Origin: Methylobacterium phyllostachyos
GTDB taxonomy: Bacteria; Pseudomonadota; Alphaproteobacteria; Rhizobiales; Beijerinckiaceae
Length of the DNA stretch: 64,000 nucleotides
Direction of reading: 5' to 3'
Assembly (NCBI RefSeq): GCF_900103445.1
Contig: NZ_FNHS01000016.1
Coordinates: 51,611-115,610, forward strand
Positions 27,722 through 36,915 of the stretch are shown here, piece after piece. Positions within the stretch are counted from its first letter, which is position 1, and each line of letters starts with the position of its first letter. The notes under the pieces are model-generated. The model saw only the letters and a program-made list of their open reading frames with translations, did not search any database and was not told the origin of the DNA. The translations under genes and the position numbers were made by a program.

Positions 27722-28786
27722 TCACCGCTCGTCCGGTGCGAGCGGCAGGCCGACCGACGTCCCCGTCCGGGCCGCGGTGAAGGCCGCTTCGAGACAGGCC
27801 ATCACGCGAACAGCATCCCGCGCGGCCGTGCCGTCGACCGTGCCCCGGGCGATCGCGCCGGCCACACCCTGGTAGAATTGGCGCTGATCCCCGGGCACGG
27901 CCGGCCTGTGCGCGACCCGCCCGGACCCATCATGGATCTCGAGCCCGTCCGGGTCCACGCCCCATCCCGACACCCCGGGCGACAGGCCGGCCTGCAATTG
28001 CTGCTCCTGTGGGTCGGGGCTGCGCTTGATCAGGCTGCCGGCCTCACCGTGCACCACGAAGCGGGGCGATCCCCCGGCGACCAGCATGCTGGCATGCAGC
28101 ACCACCCGCAGGCCCGGATAATCCAGCACCACATGGGCCCAGTCGTCGGCGCGCGCGCCGGGCCGGAGCCGTGCCAGGTTGGCCGTGACCCTGTCCGGCA
28201 GGCCGAAGAGCTGGAGCGCCTGGTCCACGAGGTGGGGCCCGAGATCGTACCAGATCCCGCTGCCGGGGCCGCCCCCTTCGCGCCACCGCGCGCGGAGCTG
28301 GGGTCGGAACCTATCGAAATGCGATTCGCAATGCCGCACCGGGCCGATGACGCCCTCGGCGATGGCCGCGCGGACGGTTAGGAAGTCGCTGTCCCAGCGC
28401 CGGTTGTGGAACACGGCGAGCAGCCGGCCCCGGCTCTGCGCCGCCGCTCGCAGGGCGCGGGCCTCCGCGAGATCAAGGGTCAGGGGCTTGTCGACAACGA
28501 CGTGCTTGCCCGCCGCCAGGGCGGCCTGCGCCAGGGGGGCGTGGGTGTCGTTGGGGGTGGCGATCACCACGAGATCGACGGCGTCCGAGGTCGCGACCGC
28601 AACGGGGTCGGCGACGACCGTCACGCCGGGAAGGTCGGCCGCGACCCGGGCGGGATCGCGCGAGCCGACCAGCCGCAGGTCGAGCCCGGCGACGGCACCG
28701 ATCAGGGGGGCGTGGAAGGTTCGGCCGGCATAGCCGTATCCAATCAGGCCGACCCGGATCGGTGCGGCCGGGGAAACGCCCGTCAT
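27722..28786 (-). CDS. Gfo/Idh/MocA-family NAD(P)-dependent oxidoreductase
   Basis: A 354-residue dehydrogenase of sugars, inositols or related polyols. The N-terminal Rossmann domain (1-125) has VGLIGYGYAGRTFHAPLI, and the catalytic lysine is in the conserved GKHVVVDKPLTLD. The C-terminal domain has GGGPGSGIWYDLGPHLVDQA with the family His. The N-terminal GYGYAGRTFHAP resembles the YdgJ/zwf-like bacterial branch. The start at 28786 has GGGAGGATC upstream. Substrate unknown. Confidence 0.9.
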   Translation of the reverse strand: MTGVSPAAPIRVGLIGYGYAGRTFHAPLIGAVAGLDLRLVGSRDPARVAADLPGVTVVADPVAVATSDAVDLVVIATPNDTHAPLAQAALAAGKHVVVDKPLTLDLAEARALRAAAQSRGRLLAVFHNRRWDSDFLTVRAAIAEGVIGPVRHCESHFDRFRPQLRARWREGGGPGSGIWYDLGPHLVDQALQLFGLPDRVTANLARLRPGARADDWAHVVLDYPGLRVVLHASMLVAGGSPRFVVHGEAGSLIKRSPDPQEQQLQAGLSPGVSGWGVDPDGLEIHDGSGRVAHRPAVPGDQRQFYQGVAGAIARGTVDGTAARDAVRVMACLEAAFTAARTGTSVGLPLAPDER

Positions 28787-28994
28787 GACCCGATCCTCCC
28801 TCAGCCCCGCCATCCGGTCGCGCCCCGGAATACCGGCGGGGAATACCCGCGGGGCCGGCCGAGTCGCCACCGGAAACGTCCTGGCGGGGCTGCTTTTCGT
28901 GCGGTGTCGGACCCACAACGAATTCAACCTGTGCGCGTCAACAGCAGGGTGATTCGTATTAATTCCGCCACACTGTTGTGGCCCTGCACCACCC

Positions 28995-31358
28995 ATGCCG
29001 TTCCTGCAGCGCTCACCGACAGAGGAAGGCCCAGCGCCGAGCCCGGAAGGGTCGGGCGAGGGGCTCGGCCCCGACGCGGCCCTCGCGGAGTCGCTGCGTC
29101 CGGGCCCCCGCGGCCCGGGCTGGATCGGTGCCGCCGTGGTGGTCACCGCCCTGGTCTCGGCGCTCGCGACCTTCCTGATCCTGGCCGGCGTGATCCGGGT
29201 GACGCCCACGCCCGCCTACGGCGTGACGCTGCTCGCCATCAACGCCGCCCTGGTGCTCGGCCTTGCCTTCATCATCGCCTGGGAGGCGCGGGTCTTCCTG
29301 CACGCCCGCAAGGCCAACGCCGCGGTGGCGCGGCTGCACACCCGCATCGTCGGCCTGTTCAGCCTGATTGCGATCCTGCCCACCATCCTGCTCGCCGTGG
29401 TGGCCTCCGTGACCATCGACCGGGGCCTGTCGCTGGGCTTCACCGACCGGGTGCGCGACGTGGTTCTGAAATCCGTGGAGGTGGCCGACGCCTACCAGGA
29501 GAACCAGTGCCAGAGCCTGGCCCGGGAGATCCGCATCCTGGCCGACGACCTCACCCGCGCCCGGCCGAATTTCGACGTGAACCGCGACTGGTTCCAGAAC
29601 TTCCTGACGACCCGGGCGAGCAATCTCGGCCTGCCGGTCGCCCAGATCATGCGCGGGCCCACCGAGGTGGTGGCCCGGGCCAAGATCGACGTGCTGAAGA
29701 CCAACCGACTGCCCTCGGCGGCGGCCTTCGAGGATGCGGCGTCCTCCGCGGATCCGATCTGCCTGCTGCCCACCGAGGGGCGGGTCTTCGCCGCCCTGAT
29801 GCGGATGCCCGCCTACGACGACGCCGTGCTGATGGTGCAGCGGGAGGTGAGCCAGCTCGCCATCGACTTCCCGGGCGTGTCCCGGGCGGCGGCGGCCGAG
29901 TACCTCACCTACGATTCGCTGCGCCGCTCGATCCAGATCACCTTCGCGTCGGTGTTCCTGCTGATCGCCCTGATCGCGCTACTCTCGGCGGTGTGGTTCG
30001 GCATGAACTTCGCCAACCGGTTCGTGGCGCCGATCCGCCGGCTGATCAACGCCGCCGACCAGGTCGCCTCGGGCAATTTCTACGCCCAGGTGCCGACCAA
30101 GAAGACCAGCGGCGACCTCGCCCATCTCGGCGAGAGTTTCAACAAGATGACCCAGGAGCTGCGCCGCCAGCATGCGGGCCTCATCGCGGCCAGCGACCTG
30201 ATCGACACCCGCCGCCGCTTCACGGAAGCCGTGCTCTCAGGCGTGTCGCCCGGGGTAATCGGCCTCGACGCGGCGGGCTTCGTCACCATCGCCAACCCGG
30301 CCGCGGAACGCATGCTCGACCTGGCGAGCGACGCCCTGGTGGGCCAGCCGCTGGCCCAGGCGGTGCCGGAACTCGCCCCCGTGCTCGCCGAGAGCGAGGC
30401 CCGCCCGCGCAGCCTGCAGCAGCAGCAGATCCAGCTCACCCGGTCGCGCGGCGAGCGCACCATCACGGTGCGGGTGACGAGCGAGCAGGCGCAGGGCGCG
30501 TCCCGGGGCTGGGTGGTGACGCTCGACGACATCACCGACCTCGTCCAGGCCCAGCGCAGCTCCGCCTGGGGCGACGTGGCGCGCCGGATCGCTCACGAGA
30601 TCAAGAACCCGCTGACGCCGATCCAGCTCTCGGCCGAGCGGATCCGGCGCAAATACGGGAAGGTCATCACCACCGACAAGGAGGTGTTCGACCAGTGCAC
30701 CGCCACGATCGTGCGGCAGGTGGACGAGATCAAGCGCATGGTCGACGAATTCTCGGCCTTCGCGCGGATGCCCAAGCCCGCGATCGCCCCGAACGACCTC
30801 ACCGAGATCGCCAAGCAGAACCTGTTCATGATGCGTGTGGCGCACCCCGACATCGACTTCGCGTTCTCGGCCCAGGGCGGCGCGGGCAGTGCGGAAAAGA
30901 TCGTGGCGGCCTTCGATATCCGGCTGCTCAGCCAGGTGATCACCAACATCCTCAAGAACGCCGTCGAGGCGGTGGCCGAGGTGCCGGAGGCCGAACTCGG
31001 CAAGGGCAAGATCTCCTTGAGCCTCGCCGTCGAGGACGGGTTCGCGGTGATCGCCGTCACCGACAACGGCAAGGGTTTCCCCCCCGAGGGACGCCAGCGG
31101 CTGCTGGAGCCCTACATGACGACACGCGAGGGTGGTACCGGGCTGGGGCTTGCTATCGTCAGCAAGGTGCTTGAGGAGCACGGCGGCGGGATCGAGCTGA
31201 ACGACAATCCCGCCGGCCGCGGCGGCCAGGTCCGGATGCGGGTCCCGCGCGAGCACGGGCCCGAACCGGCCGCGGCGCCGTCTGGAACCCTACCCGTCAC
31301 GACAGAGGAGAAGGGCGCCGCACCGACGGCCCCCCGGATCGCGGAGATGCACGCATGA
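28995..31358 (+). CDS. ntrY: Nitrogen regulation sensor histidine kinase NtrY
   Basis: Membrane sensor kinase of 787 residues. Three N-terminal TM segments (about 43-135), a periplasmic/linker domain, a fourth TM (about 315-338), HAMP (about 340-395), PAS (about 410-520), and kinase core with H-box RRIAHEIKNPLTPIQLSAER. The ATP-binding boxes include ILKNAVEAV, VTDNGKGFP and GGTGLGLAIVSKVLEEHGGG. It pairs with NtrX, encoded next with an ATGA overlap, and in alphaproteobacteria links nitrogen, redox and envelope signals. ntrBC are not immediately upstream. Confidence 0.95.
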   Translation: MPFLQRSPTEEGPAPSPEGSGEGLGPDAALAESLRPGPRGPGWIGAAVVVTALVSALATFLILAGVIRVTPTPAYGVTLLAINAALVLGLAFIIAWEARVFLHARKANAAVARLHTRIVGLFSLIAILPTILLAVVASVTIDRGLSLGFTDRVRDVVLKSVEVADAYQENQCQSLAREIRILADDLTRARPNFDVNRDWFQNFLTTRASNLGLPVAQIMRGPTEVVARAKIDVLKTNRLPSAAAFEDAASSADPICLLPTEGRVFAALMRMPAYDDAVLMVQREVSQLAIDFPGVSRAAAAEYLTYDSLRRSIQITFASVFLLIALIALLSAVWFGMNFANRFVAPIRRLINAADQVASGNFYAQVPTKKTSGDLAHLGESFNKMTQELRRQHAGLIAASDLIDTRRRFTEAVLSGVSPGVIGLDAAGFVTIANPAAERMLDLASDALVGQPLAQAVPELAPVLAESEARPRSLQQQQIQLTRSRGERTITVRVTSEQAQGASRGWVVTLDDITDLVQAQRSSAWGDVARRIAHEIKNPLTPIQLSAERIRRKYGKVITTDKEVFDQCTATIVRQVDEIKRMVDEFSAFARMPKPAIAPNDLTEIAKQNLFMMRVAHPDIDFAFSAQGGAGSAEKIVAAFDIRLLSQVITNILKNAVEAVAEVPEAELGKGKISLSLAVEDGFAVIAVTDNGKGFPPEGRQRLLEPYMTTREGGTGLGLAIVSKVLEEHGGGIELNDNPAGRGGQVRMRVPREHGPEPAAAPSGTLPVTTEEKGAAPTAPRIAEMHA

Positions 31359-32719
31359 GCGCCGATATCCTGATCGTCGACGACGAGGCCGACATCCGCG
31401 ACCTCGTGGCCGGGATCCTGGACGACGAGGGCCACCGCTGCCGCACGGCCGGCGGCTCGGACGAGGCGCTCGCCGCCATCGAGGCGCGCCGGCCGCACCT
31501 CGTCTTCCTCGACATCTGGCTGCAGGGCTCCCGGCTCGACGGCCTGCAGGTGCTCGACCTGATCAAGGCCGCGAACCCCGACTTGCCGGTGGTGATGATC
31601 TCGGGCCACGGCAACATCGAGACCGCGGTCTCGGCCATCAAAGCGGGCGCCTACGACTTCATCGAGAAGCCGTTCAAGGCCGACCGGCTGATCCTGGTGG
31701 CCGAGCGGGCGCTGGAAGCCTCCCGGCTCCGGCGCGAGGTTCGCGACCTGACGGCGCGCTCCGGCGCCACCAACCGCATCGTCGGCACGTCGCTGGCTAT
31801 CAACCAGCTGCGCCAGACCCTCGACCGGGTGGCGCCGACCAATGCCCGGGTGATGATCACGGGCGCACTGGGCTCCGGCAAGGAACTCGCGGCCCGCAGC
31901 CTGCACAAGGCCTCGGCGCGGTCGAACGGCCCGTTCGTGCTGCTCAACGCCGCCGCGATCCTGCCCGAGACCATGGAGGCCGAACTGTTCGGCGTCGAGG
32001 GCGAGAGCGGCCGCCGGGTCGGCGCCCTGGAGGAGGCCCATGGCGGCACCCTCTACCTCGACGAGGTCGCCGACATGCCGCGGGAGACCCAGAACCGGAT
32101 CCTGCGCGTCCTGGTCGATCAGAATTTCCAGCGGGTCGGCGGCACCACCCGGGTCCACGTCGATGTCCGGATCATCTCCTCGTCCTCCCGGGATCTCCAG
32201 GAAGAAATCGCCGCCGGCCGGTTCCGCGAGGACCTGTTCCACCGCCTCTCGGTGGTGCCGATCCGGGTGCCCTCGCTCGCCGAGCGCCGGGAGGACGTGC
32301 CCGAGCTGATCCAGTTCTTCATGGACAACATCTCGTCCCAGACCGGCCTGCCCAAGCGCCGGATCGCCGAGGACGCGATGGCGGTGCTGCAGTCGCACAA
32401 CTGGCCGGGCAACGTCCGCCAGCTCAAGAACAACGTCGAGCGGCTGATGATCCTGACCCAGGCCGATCCGGAGCAGGAAGTCACCTCGGAGATGCTGCCC
32501 TCCGAGATCGGCGCCCTGGTGCCGACGACGCCCGGCGGCGCGGGCGGCGAGAAGCTGATGAGCCTCGCCCTGCGGGAGGCCCGCGAGATCTTCGAGCGCG
32601 AGTACCTCGTGGCGCAGATCGCCCGGTTCTCGGGCAACATCTCGCGCACGGCCGAGTTCATCGGCATGGAGCGCTCGGCCCTGCACCGCAAGCTGAAGTC
32701 CCTCGGCATCGGCCCGTAG
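31355..32719 (+). CDS. ntrX: Nitrogen regulation response regulator NtrX
   Basis: 454 residues: receiver (1-120, DDE acidic pocket and phospho-Asp in LVFLDIWLQGSRL), AAA+ domain (about 140-370, Walker A GALGSGKELAAR, Walker B GGTLYLDEVAD), and Fis-type HTH (about 405-454, NISRTAEFIGMERSALHRKL). The sigma-54 contact loop GAFTGA is absent (region FGVEGESGRRVGALEEAHGG), as is known for alphaproteobacterial NtrX, so it probably acts without sigma-54. Cotranscribed with ntrY. Confidence 0.95.
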   Translation: MSADILIVDDEADIRDLVAGILDDEGHRCRTAGGSDEALAAIEARRPHLVFLDIWLQGSRLDGLQVLDLIKAANPDLPVVMISGHGNIETAVSAIKAGAYDFIEKPFKADRLILVAERALEASRLRREVRDLTARSGATNRIVGTSLAINQLRQTLDRVAPTNARVMITGALGSGKELAARSLHKASARSNGPFVLLNAAAILPETMEAELFGVEGESGRRVGALEEAHGGTLYLDEVADMPRETQNRILRVLVDQNFQRVGGTTRVHVDVRIISSSSRDLQEEIAAGRFREDLFHRLSVVPIRVPSLAERREDVPELIQFFMDNISSQTGLPKRRIAEDAMAVLQSHNWPGNVRQLKNNVERLMILTQADPEQEVTSEMLPSEIGALVPTTPGGAGGEKLMSLALREAREIFEREYLVAQIARFSGNISRTAEFIGMERSALHRKLKSLGIGP

Positions 32720-32730
32720 GCCGGAGCGGG

Positions 32731-32763
32731 CCCCGGTCCGGCGTCCACGGCGTCGGACCGGGG
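32731..32763 (+). terminator. Hairpin after ntrX
   Basis: CCCCGGTCCG (32731-32740) pairs with CGGACCGGGG (32754-32763), 11 bp after the ntrX stop. There is no clear T-run. The rest of the 336-bp spacer to hfq has no gene. Confidence 0.55.
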
Positions 32764-32838
32764 CTCAGGGCCTTCGCCCGAACGAAAATCGCCGGCCCCC
32801 AGGATGCGGCGATGGACAACCTGTGACCTGAAGCAGCG

Positions 32839-32853
32839 TGGCAATTCCAATGC
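32839..32853 (+). promoter_or_regulatory. Weak sigma-54-like element upstream of hfq
   Basis: TGGCAATTCCAATGC keeps the GG-N10-GC spacing of -24/-12 promoters but deviates at the C of TGGCAC and the first T of TTGC. It lies 200 bp upstream of hfq. Treat as a candidate only. Confidence 0.22.
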
Positions 32854-33055
32854 CCAGGGCAATGCCTTAGGGCAAAAGGACGCGTTGAGGGCGGCACCGA
32901 TCCGTTACGGATCGCCCGGGTACGGGGGTTGCTTGCACCCACGCTTTGACGACGTCATGTTGTATACACGGCCGTGGGCGGGGTGATCGGACGATCCGGC
33001 CCGCGGCATACCCATCCCGGGCCCAGCGTGCCGGGACAACAAGAAGGCCAAGAAG

Positions 33056-33307
33056 ATGGCGGGCGAACGCGCACAGAACCTTCAGGACACTTTTCTTAAT
33101 CATGTCCGCAAAAATAAGATCCCGCTGACGATCTTCCTGGTCAACGGCGTCAAGCTCCAGGGCGTGGTGACCTGGTTCGACAACTTCTGCGTGCTGCTGC
33201 GCCGCGATGGCCATTCGCAGCTGGTCTACAAGCACGCGATCTCGACGATCATGCCAGGGCACCCGGTGCAGCTGTTCGAGCCGGACGAGACCGCCGAGAA
33301 GGCGTGA
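33056..33307 (+). CDS. hfq: RNA chaperone Hfq
   Basis: An 83-residue Sm-like hexameric RNA chaperone mediating sRNA-mRNA pairing. Sm1 covers NLQDTFLNHVRKNKIPLTIF and LVNGVKLQGVVTWFDNFCVL; Sm2 is the YKHAIST box. The short C-terminal tail is typical for alphaproteobacteria. The position between ntrYX and hflX is the conserved order of this class. Confidence 0.97.
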   Translation: MAGERAQNLQDTFLNHVRKNKIPLTIFLVNGVKLQGVVTWFDNFCVLLRRDGHSQLVYKHAISTIMPGHPVQLFEPDETAEKA

Positions 33308-33345
33308 TCGTTTCGATGGGGTTAGGGTAGGCTCGGTCGGAGCAT

Positions 33346-33364
33346 CTCCCCCTGTACGGGGGAG
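33346..33364. terminator. Short CTCCCCC/GGGGGAG hairpin between hfq and hflX
   Basis: Seven-base arms (33346-33352 and 33358-33364) with loop TGTAC, 39 bp after the hfq stop. It is the same hairpin type as at 1466-1490 and 44926-44953. It may attenuate read-through into hflX. Confidence 0.45.
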
Positions 33365-33499
33365 GGGAGCCGCTTGCGCGGTGCGGATATCTGCGGCCGT
33401 CCCCGCCCTGCATCTTGGCCCGGCCCGCCCGCATCCCCATTCTGACGATTCCGACCTCTCGAACGAAGCCGCCGGCCCCGTCGGCGCTATAAAGGCCGT

Positions 33500-34912
33500 A
33501 TGACCGAAACGCTGACGTCCGGCGAAGCCCGCCTCCAGGCGCAGGCCGCCCCCGAGGGGGAGATCGCCGCGGCGACCCACACCCTGGTGATCGGCCCCTA
33601 TCTGGCGCGCAACGCCTACGGGGCCGGGCCGGGACAGGCCGTGCCCACCCGCTCCGTGGAGGCCCGCCTCGACGAGGCCACCGGCCTCGCCGCCGCGATC
33701 GAGCTCGACGTGGTCGAGAGCCTCGCGATCAGCCTGCCGCGGATCCGCCCCTCGACCTATCTCGGCAAGGGCCGGGTGGACGAGATCGCCGGCCTGATCC
33801 GCGCCCGGGAGATCGGGCTCGTGGTGATGGACTGCGCCCTCTCGCCGGTGCAGCAGCGCAACCTCGAGAAGGCCTGGGGCGCCAAGGTGATCGACCGCAC
33901 CGGCCTGATCCTCGAGATCTTCGGGCGCCGCGCCTCGACCCGCGAGGGCACGCTCCAGGTCGAGCACGCCCACCTCGCCTACCAGAAATCCCGGCTCGTC
34001 CGCTCCTGGACCCACCTGGAGCGGCAGCGCGGCGGCTTCGGCTTCCTGGGCGGCCCCGGCGAGACCCAGATCGAGGCCGACCGGCGCATGATCCAGGAGC
34101 GCATGACCCGGATCGAGCGCGATCTCGACGCCGTGGTGCGCACCCGCGGCCTGCACCGGCAGAGCCGGGCGCGGGTGCCCTATCCGATCGTCGCGCTGGT
34201 GGGCTACACGAACGCCGGAAAGTCGAGCCTGTTCAACACGCTGACCCGGGCCGAGGTCACCGCCAAGGACATGCTGTTCGCGACCCTCGATCCCACCGCC
34301 CGGGCGACCAAGCTGCCCCACGGCGAGACCGTGATCCTGTCCGACACGGTGGGCTTCATCTCCGACCTGCCGACCCCGCTGATCGCTGCCTTCCGGGCGA
34401 CCCTGGAGGACGCGATCGAGGCCGACGTGCTGCTCCACGTGCGCGATGTCTCCCACGTCGATTCCGAGGCGCAGGCCGAGGATGTCGGCGAGGTCCTGCG
34501 CGAACTCGGCATCGAGACCAGCGCCGACCGGATCATCGAGGTCTGGAACAAGGCCGACCTGCTGGACGACGACGAGCGCACCCGCCTCCTCAACCTCAGC
34601 GGCCAGGCCAAGACCCGCAACGACCGCGACAGCGCCGCGCCGGTCCTGGTCTCGGCCCTGACCGGGGAGGGGCTCGCCGCCCTCACCAGCCGGATCGAGG
34701 CGCGGATCGGGCGCAACCGCGCGAGCTTCGCGGTGGCGCTGCCGCCGGAGGACGGGGCGGCGCTCAACTGGCTCTACGAGAACGCCGAGATCTTGGATCG
34801 CCGGTCGGAGGCCGACGGCACCCTGCATCTGGCGGTGCGGATCGCCCCCGAGAAGGAGCCGCGCTTCCTCAACCGGTTCACGGCGGCCCGGCGCCTCGGC
34901 CGGGGCGGCTGA
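33500..34912 (+). CDS. hflX: GTPase HflX
   Basis: A ribosome-associated GTPase of 470 residues that rescues or splits stalled 50S/70S particles. The N-terminal HflX domain has TYLGKGRVDEIAGLI and VDRTGLILEIFGRRASTREG, followed by the glycine-rich GGFGFLGGPGETQIEADRR. The G domain shows G1 GYTNAGKSSLFN, G3 DTVGFISDLP and G4 NKAD. Its TGA overlaps the ATG of the next gene by one base, coupling HflX and the cyclase. Confidence 0.95.
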   Translation: MTETLTSGEARLQAQAAPEGEIAAATHTLVIGPYLARNAYGAGPGQAVPTRSVEARLDEATGLAAAIELDVVESLAISLPRIRPSTYLGKGRVDEIAGLIRAREIGLVVMDCALSPVQQRNLEKAWGAKVIDRTGLILEIFGRRASTREGTLQVEHAHLAYQKSRLVRSWTHLERQRGGFGFLGGPGETQIEADRRMIQERMTRIERDLDAVVRTRGLHRQSRARVPYPIVALVGYTNAGKSSLFNTLTRAEVTAKDMLFATLDPTARATKLPHGETVILSDTVGFISDLPTPLIAAFRATLEDAIEADVLLHVRDVSHVDSEAQAEDVGEVLRELGIETSADRIIEVWNKADLLDDDERTRLLNLSGQAKTRNDRDSAAPVLVSALTGEGLAALTSRIEARIGRNRASFAVALPPEDGAALNWLYENAEILDRRSEADGTLHLAVRIAPEKEPRFLNRFTAARRLGRGG

Positions 34913-36294
34913 TGGCCTCAGGCCGCGCCGGCAACCCGCCGCTCCCCGGCCTGCGGACGGCGCGCGCGCCGGTGGAGCACCGCGCGGTGCCGCCGGATCA
35001 GGACGAGGATGCGGTGCTGCGCGCCATGCAGGCGGGTGGGGGCTTACGCCTGCTCGGCCTGCGCATCGTCATCGTGCTGGTGCTGCTGATGGCGGCCCAA
35101 GCCTATGACGGCTCCCTGCACGCCCTGAGCCACTGGTTCATCCTGATCCTCTACGGGCTGGGCACGGTCTGGTTCGGGCTGCGTGAGCGGGGCGGCGGGC
35201 CGGCGGCTTCGGCCTATAGCTGGGCCGGCACCGGGCTCAATGCCGGGCTCGCCGTCTACGTGCTGATCGAGCACATGCTGGCCGGCGGCGGGGCGGGCCT
35301 CGGGGCCGACGCGGTGAGCCGCCTGCCGGCCTTCCTGCTCCTGCTCCAGACCGGCCTGAGCATGCGGGTGGCCCAGACCGTGGTGTTCTGCGGCCTCGTC
35401 CTCGCATGCTGGAGCGCGACCTTCGGGATCGGGCTGCTGCATCCGGAGCTGTTCCCGAACGAGGACACGTTCCCGACCGCCCAGCTCACGGGGCTCGCCA
35501 CCTTCGCGGCGGCGGGGCTGCTGGTGGTGGACGGGGTGATCCGCCTGCGCGGAGCGGTGGCGCGGGCCCTGCGCATGGAGCACGAGCGGACCCTGCTGGC
35601 CCGCTTCGTGCCCGACGCGGTCGCCCTCGACCTCTCGGCCGAGGACGGCGATTCGGCCCTCGGAATCCACCGGCGCCATGCCTGCCTGATGATCCTCGAC
35701 ATCCGCGGCTTCTCCCGGCTCTCGGGTGAGCACCCGCCGGAGGCCATGGTGATGGCCTTGCTCGCCGTGCGGGCGACCGCGCAGGCGGCGGTGGACGAGG
35801 CAGGCGGCCTCGTGGACAAGTATATCGGCGACGCGGTTCTGGTGCAGTTCGTGGTCGACCGGCCGGACGCGCAGGCGCGGGCGGCGCTCGCCTGCGCCCT
35901 GTCGCTCCGCCGCCGGATCGCCGCCCTCAACGCGGCGCGGGCGGCCGAGGGGCTGTTCACCCTGCGGGTCGTGGTCGCCCTGCACGCGGGCGACCTGCTG
36001 GTCGGGGTGTTCGACGACGGGGTGCGGGCCGAATACACGGTGCTCGGCCCGGCCATGAACGCCCTGTCGCGGATCGAGGCCCAGGCCAAGGCGGCCGAGA
36101 TCGAGCTCGCCGCCTCGGGGGATTTTTTGGAGCTGCTCGGCGGGTCGCTGCCGGATGGCATCGGGGCGGTGCCGGTGCCGGGGGCCGTGCTACCCGCGGG
36201 GCTCACCCTGTTCGCCGTGGCGGATCGGAATCCCGATCTGGCCGGCTCCGTCTTCGCGGGCGCGGCGACGCCGGCTGCCAGCGCCGCGGCCTGA
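34912..36294 (+). CDS. Membrane-bound class III adenylate/guanylate cyclase
   Basis: A 460-residue protein. An N-terminal soluble tail is followed by about six hydrophobic segments (about 45-205) and a C-terminal cyclase homology domain (about 255-410). Metal-binding Asp residues are in LMILDIRGFSRLSGEHPPEA and KYIGDAVLVQF; the later EYTVLGPAMNALSRIEAQAK holds the transition-state Asn/Arg region. It should make cAMP (or cGMP) at the membrane, a possible input for the Crp/Fnr-type regulators in this window (inference). The start is coupled to hflX. Confidence 0.85.
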   Translation: MASGRAGNPPLPGLRTARAPVEHRAVPPDQDEDAVLRAMQAGGGLRLLGLRIVIVLVLLMAAQAYDGSLHALSHWFILILYGLGTVWFGLRERGGGPAASAYSWAGTGLNAGLAVYVLIEHMLAGGGAGLGADAVSRLPAFLLLLQTGLSMRVAQTVVFCGLVLACWSATFGIGLLHPELFPNEDTFPTAQLTGLATFAAAGLLVVDGVIRLRGAVARALRMEHERTLLARFVPDAVALDLSAEDGDSALGIHRRHACLMILDIRGFSRLSGEHPPEAMVMALLAVRATAQAAVDEAGGLVDKYIGDAVLVQFVVDRPDAQARAALACALSLRRRIAALNAARAAEGLFTLRVVVALHAGDLLVGVFDDGVRAEYTVLGPAMNALSRIEAQAKAAEIELAASGDFLELLGGSLPDGIGAVPVPGAVLPAGLTLFAVADRNPDLAGSVFAGAATPAASAAA

Positions 36295-36387
36295 GGCGCG
36301 CCACAGGACGACGCCCGGCACCGGAACCCAAGAGGATTTGAATCCGTTCGGTCGTCGCGGCGCAGGGTCGCGAAGAACGGGATTCCC

Positions 36388-36618
36388 ATGAACAAGCTCA
36401 TCCTCGGCGCGACGCTCGCGCTCGGCCTCGTCCTCGGCGCCGCCAGCCCGACCCTGGCAGCCCCCGGCGACGGCCTCAGCCGCAACGCCGCCGCCACGGG
36501 CAACAGCAATATGGGCGGCATGCACCGCAATGCCCGGATGCAGTCGCGCATGATGCGCCACCGCATGATGCACCGGCACCACCACCGCCATCACATGATG
36601 CGCCGTCATATGCGCTGA
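36388..36618 (+). CDS. Small secreted His/Met/Arg-rich protein
   Basis: A 76-residue protein with a clear signal peptide (about 1-24, MNKLILGATLALGLVLGAAS then PTLAA). The mature part begins with a Gly/Asn stretch and ends in a striking His/Met/Arg-only tail, for example MMRHRMMHRHHHRHHMMRR. Periplasmic metal (Cu, Ni) binding is a reasonable guess from composition, but no family is recognised. A 20-bp perfect hairpin follows eight bases after the stop. Confidence 0.7.
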   Translation: MNKLILGATLALGLVLGAASPTLAAPGDGLSRNAAATGNSNMGGMHRNARMQSRMMRHRMMHRHHHRHHMMRRHMR

Positions 36619-36625
36619 GCGTCGC

Positions 36626-36668
36626 ATCCCCGGTCCGAACGGGCTCAAAGCCCGTTCGGACCGGGGAT
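36626..36668 (+). terminator. 20-bp perfect hairpin downstream of the His/Met-rich gene
   Basis: The arms 36626-36645 and 36649-36668 are exact reverse complements (beginning ATCCCCGGTCCG), with a 3-nt loop CAA. It starts eight bases after the stop codon at 36616-36618. It lacks a T-run, so it may stabilise the short mRNA 3' end as well as terminate. It is directly followed by an R2 repeat. Confidence 0.7.
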
Positions 36669-36670
36669 CT

Positions 36671-36792
36671 TGGAATTTCAAAGGCTTACGCCCTTTGGCG
36701 GGTTCCTAGGGTGGAGCCCTGAAATTTCTGGCTCTGAGACGGTCTCCAGGGCTCTGCCCTGGACCCGCGAAAGGTCTCGACCTTTCGAAACC
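36671..36792. repeat. R2 intergenic repeat, copy 5
   Basis: Begins TGGAATTTCAAAGGCTTACG, has CCAGGGCTCTGCCCTGG inside, and ends AAGGTCTCGACCTTTCGAAACC in two half sites. It has the same orientation as copies 4 and 6. Confidence 0.85.
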
Positions 36793-36915
36793 AGAACTCA
36801 GACCGTCCGCCCGACCCAGTGCGCTTCCGTCAATGCGGGTGCCGGCCGGCGCAGCTTCTGCTACGCCCTCGGGCTCAAGCCCCCGCCGGAGCGGGTGCCG
36901 CACCGCGAGGATTGG

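Noticed and set aside
31355..32719. NtrX as a sigma-54 activator
   Set aside because: The GAFTGA loop is missing; it should not be assigned as the activator of the urt sigma-54 promoter.
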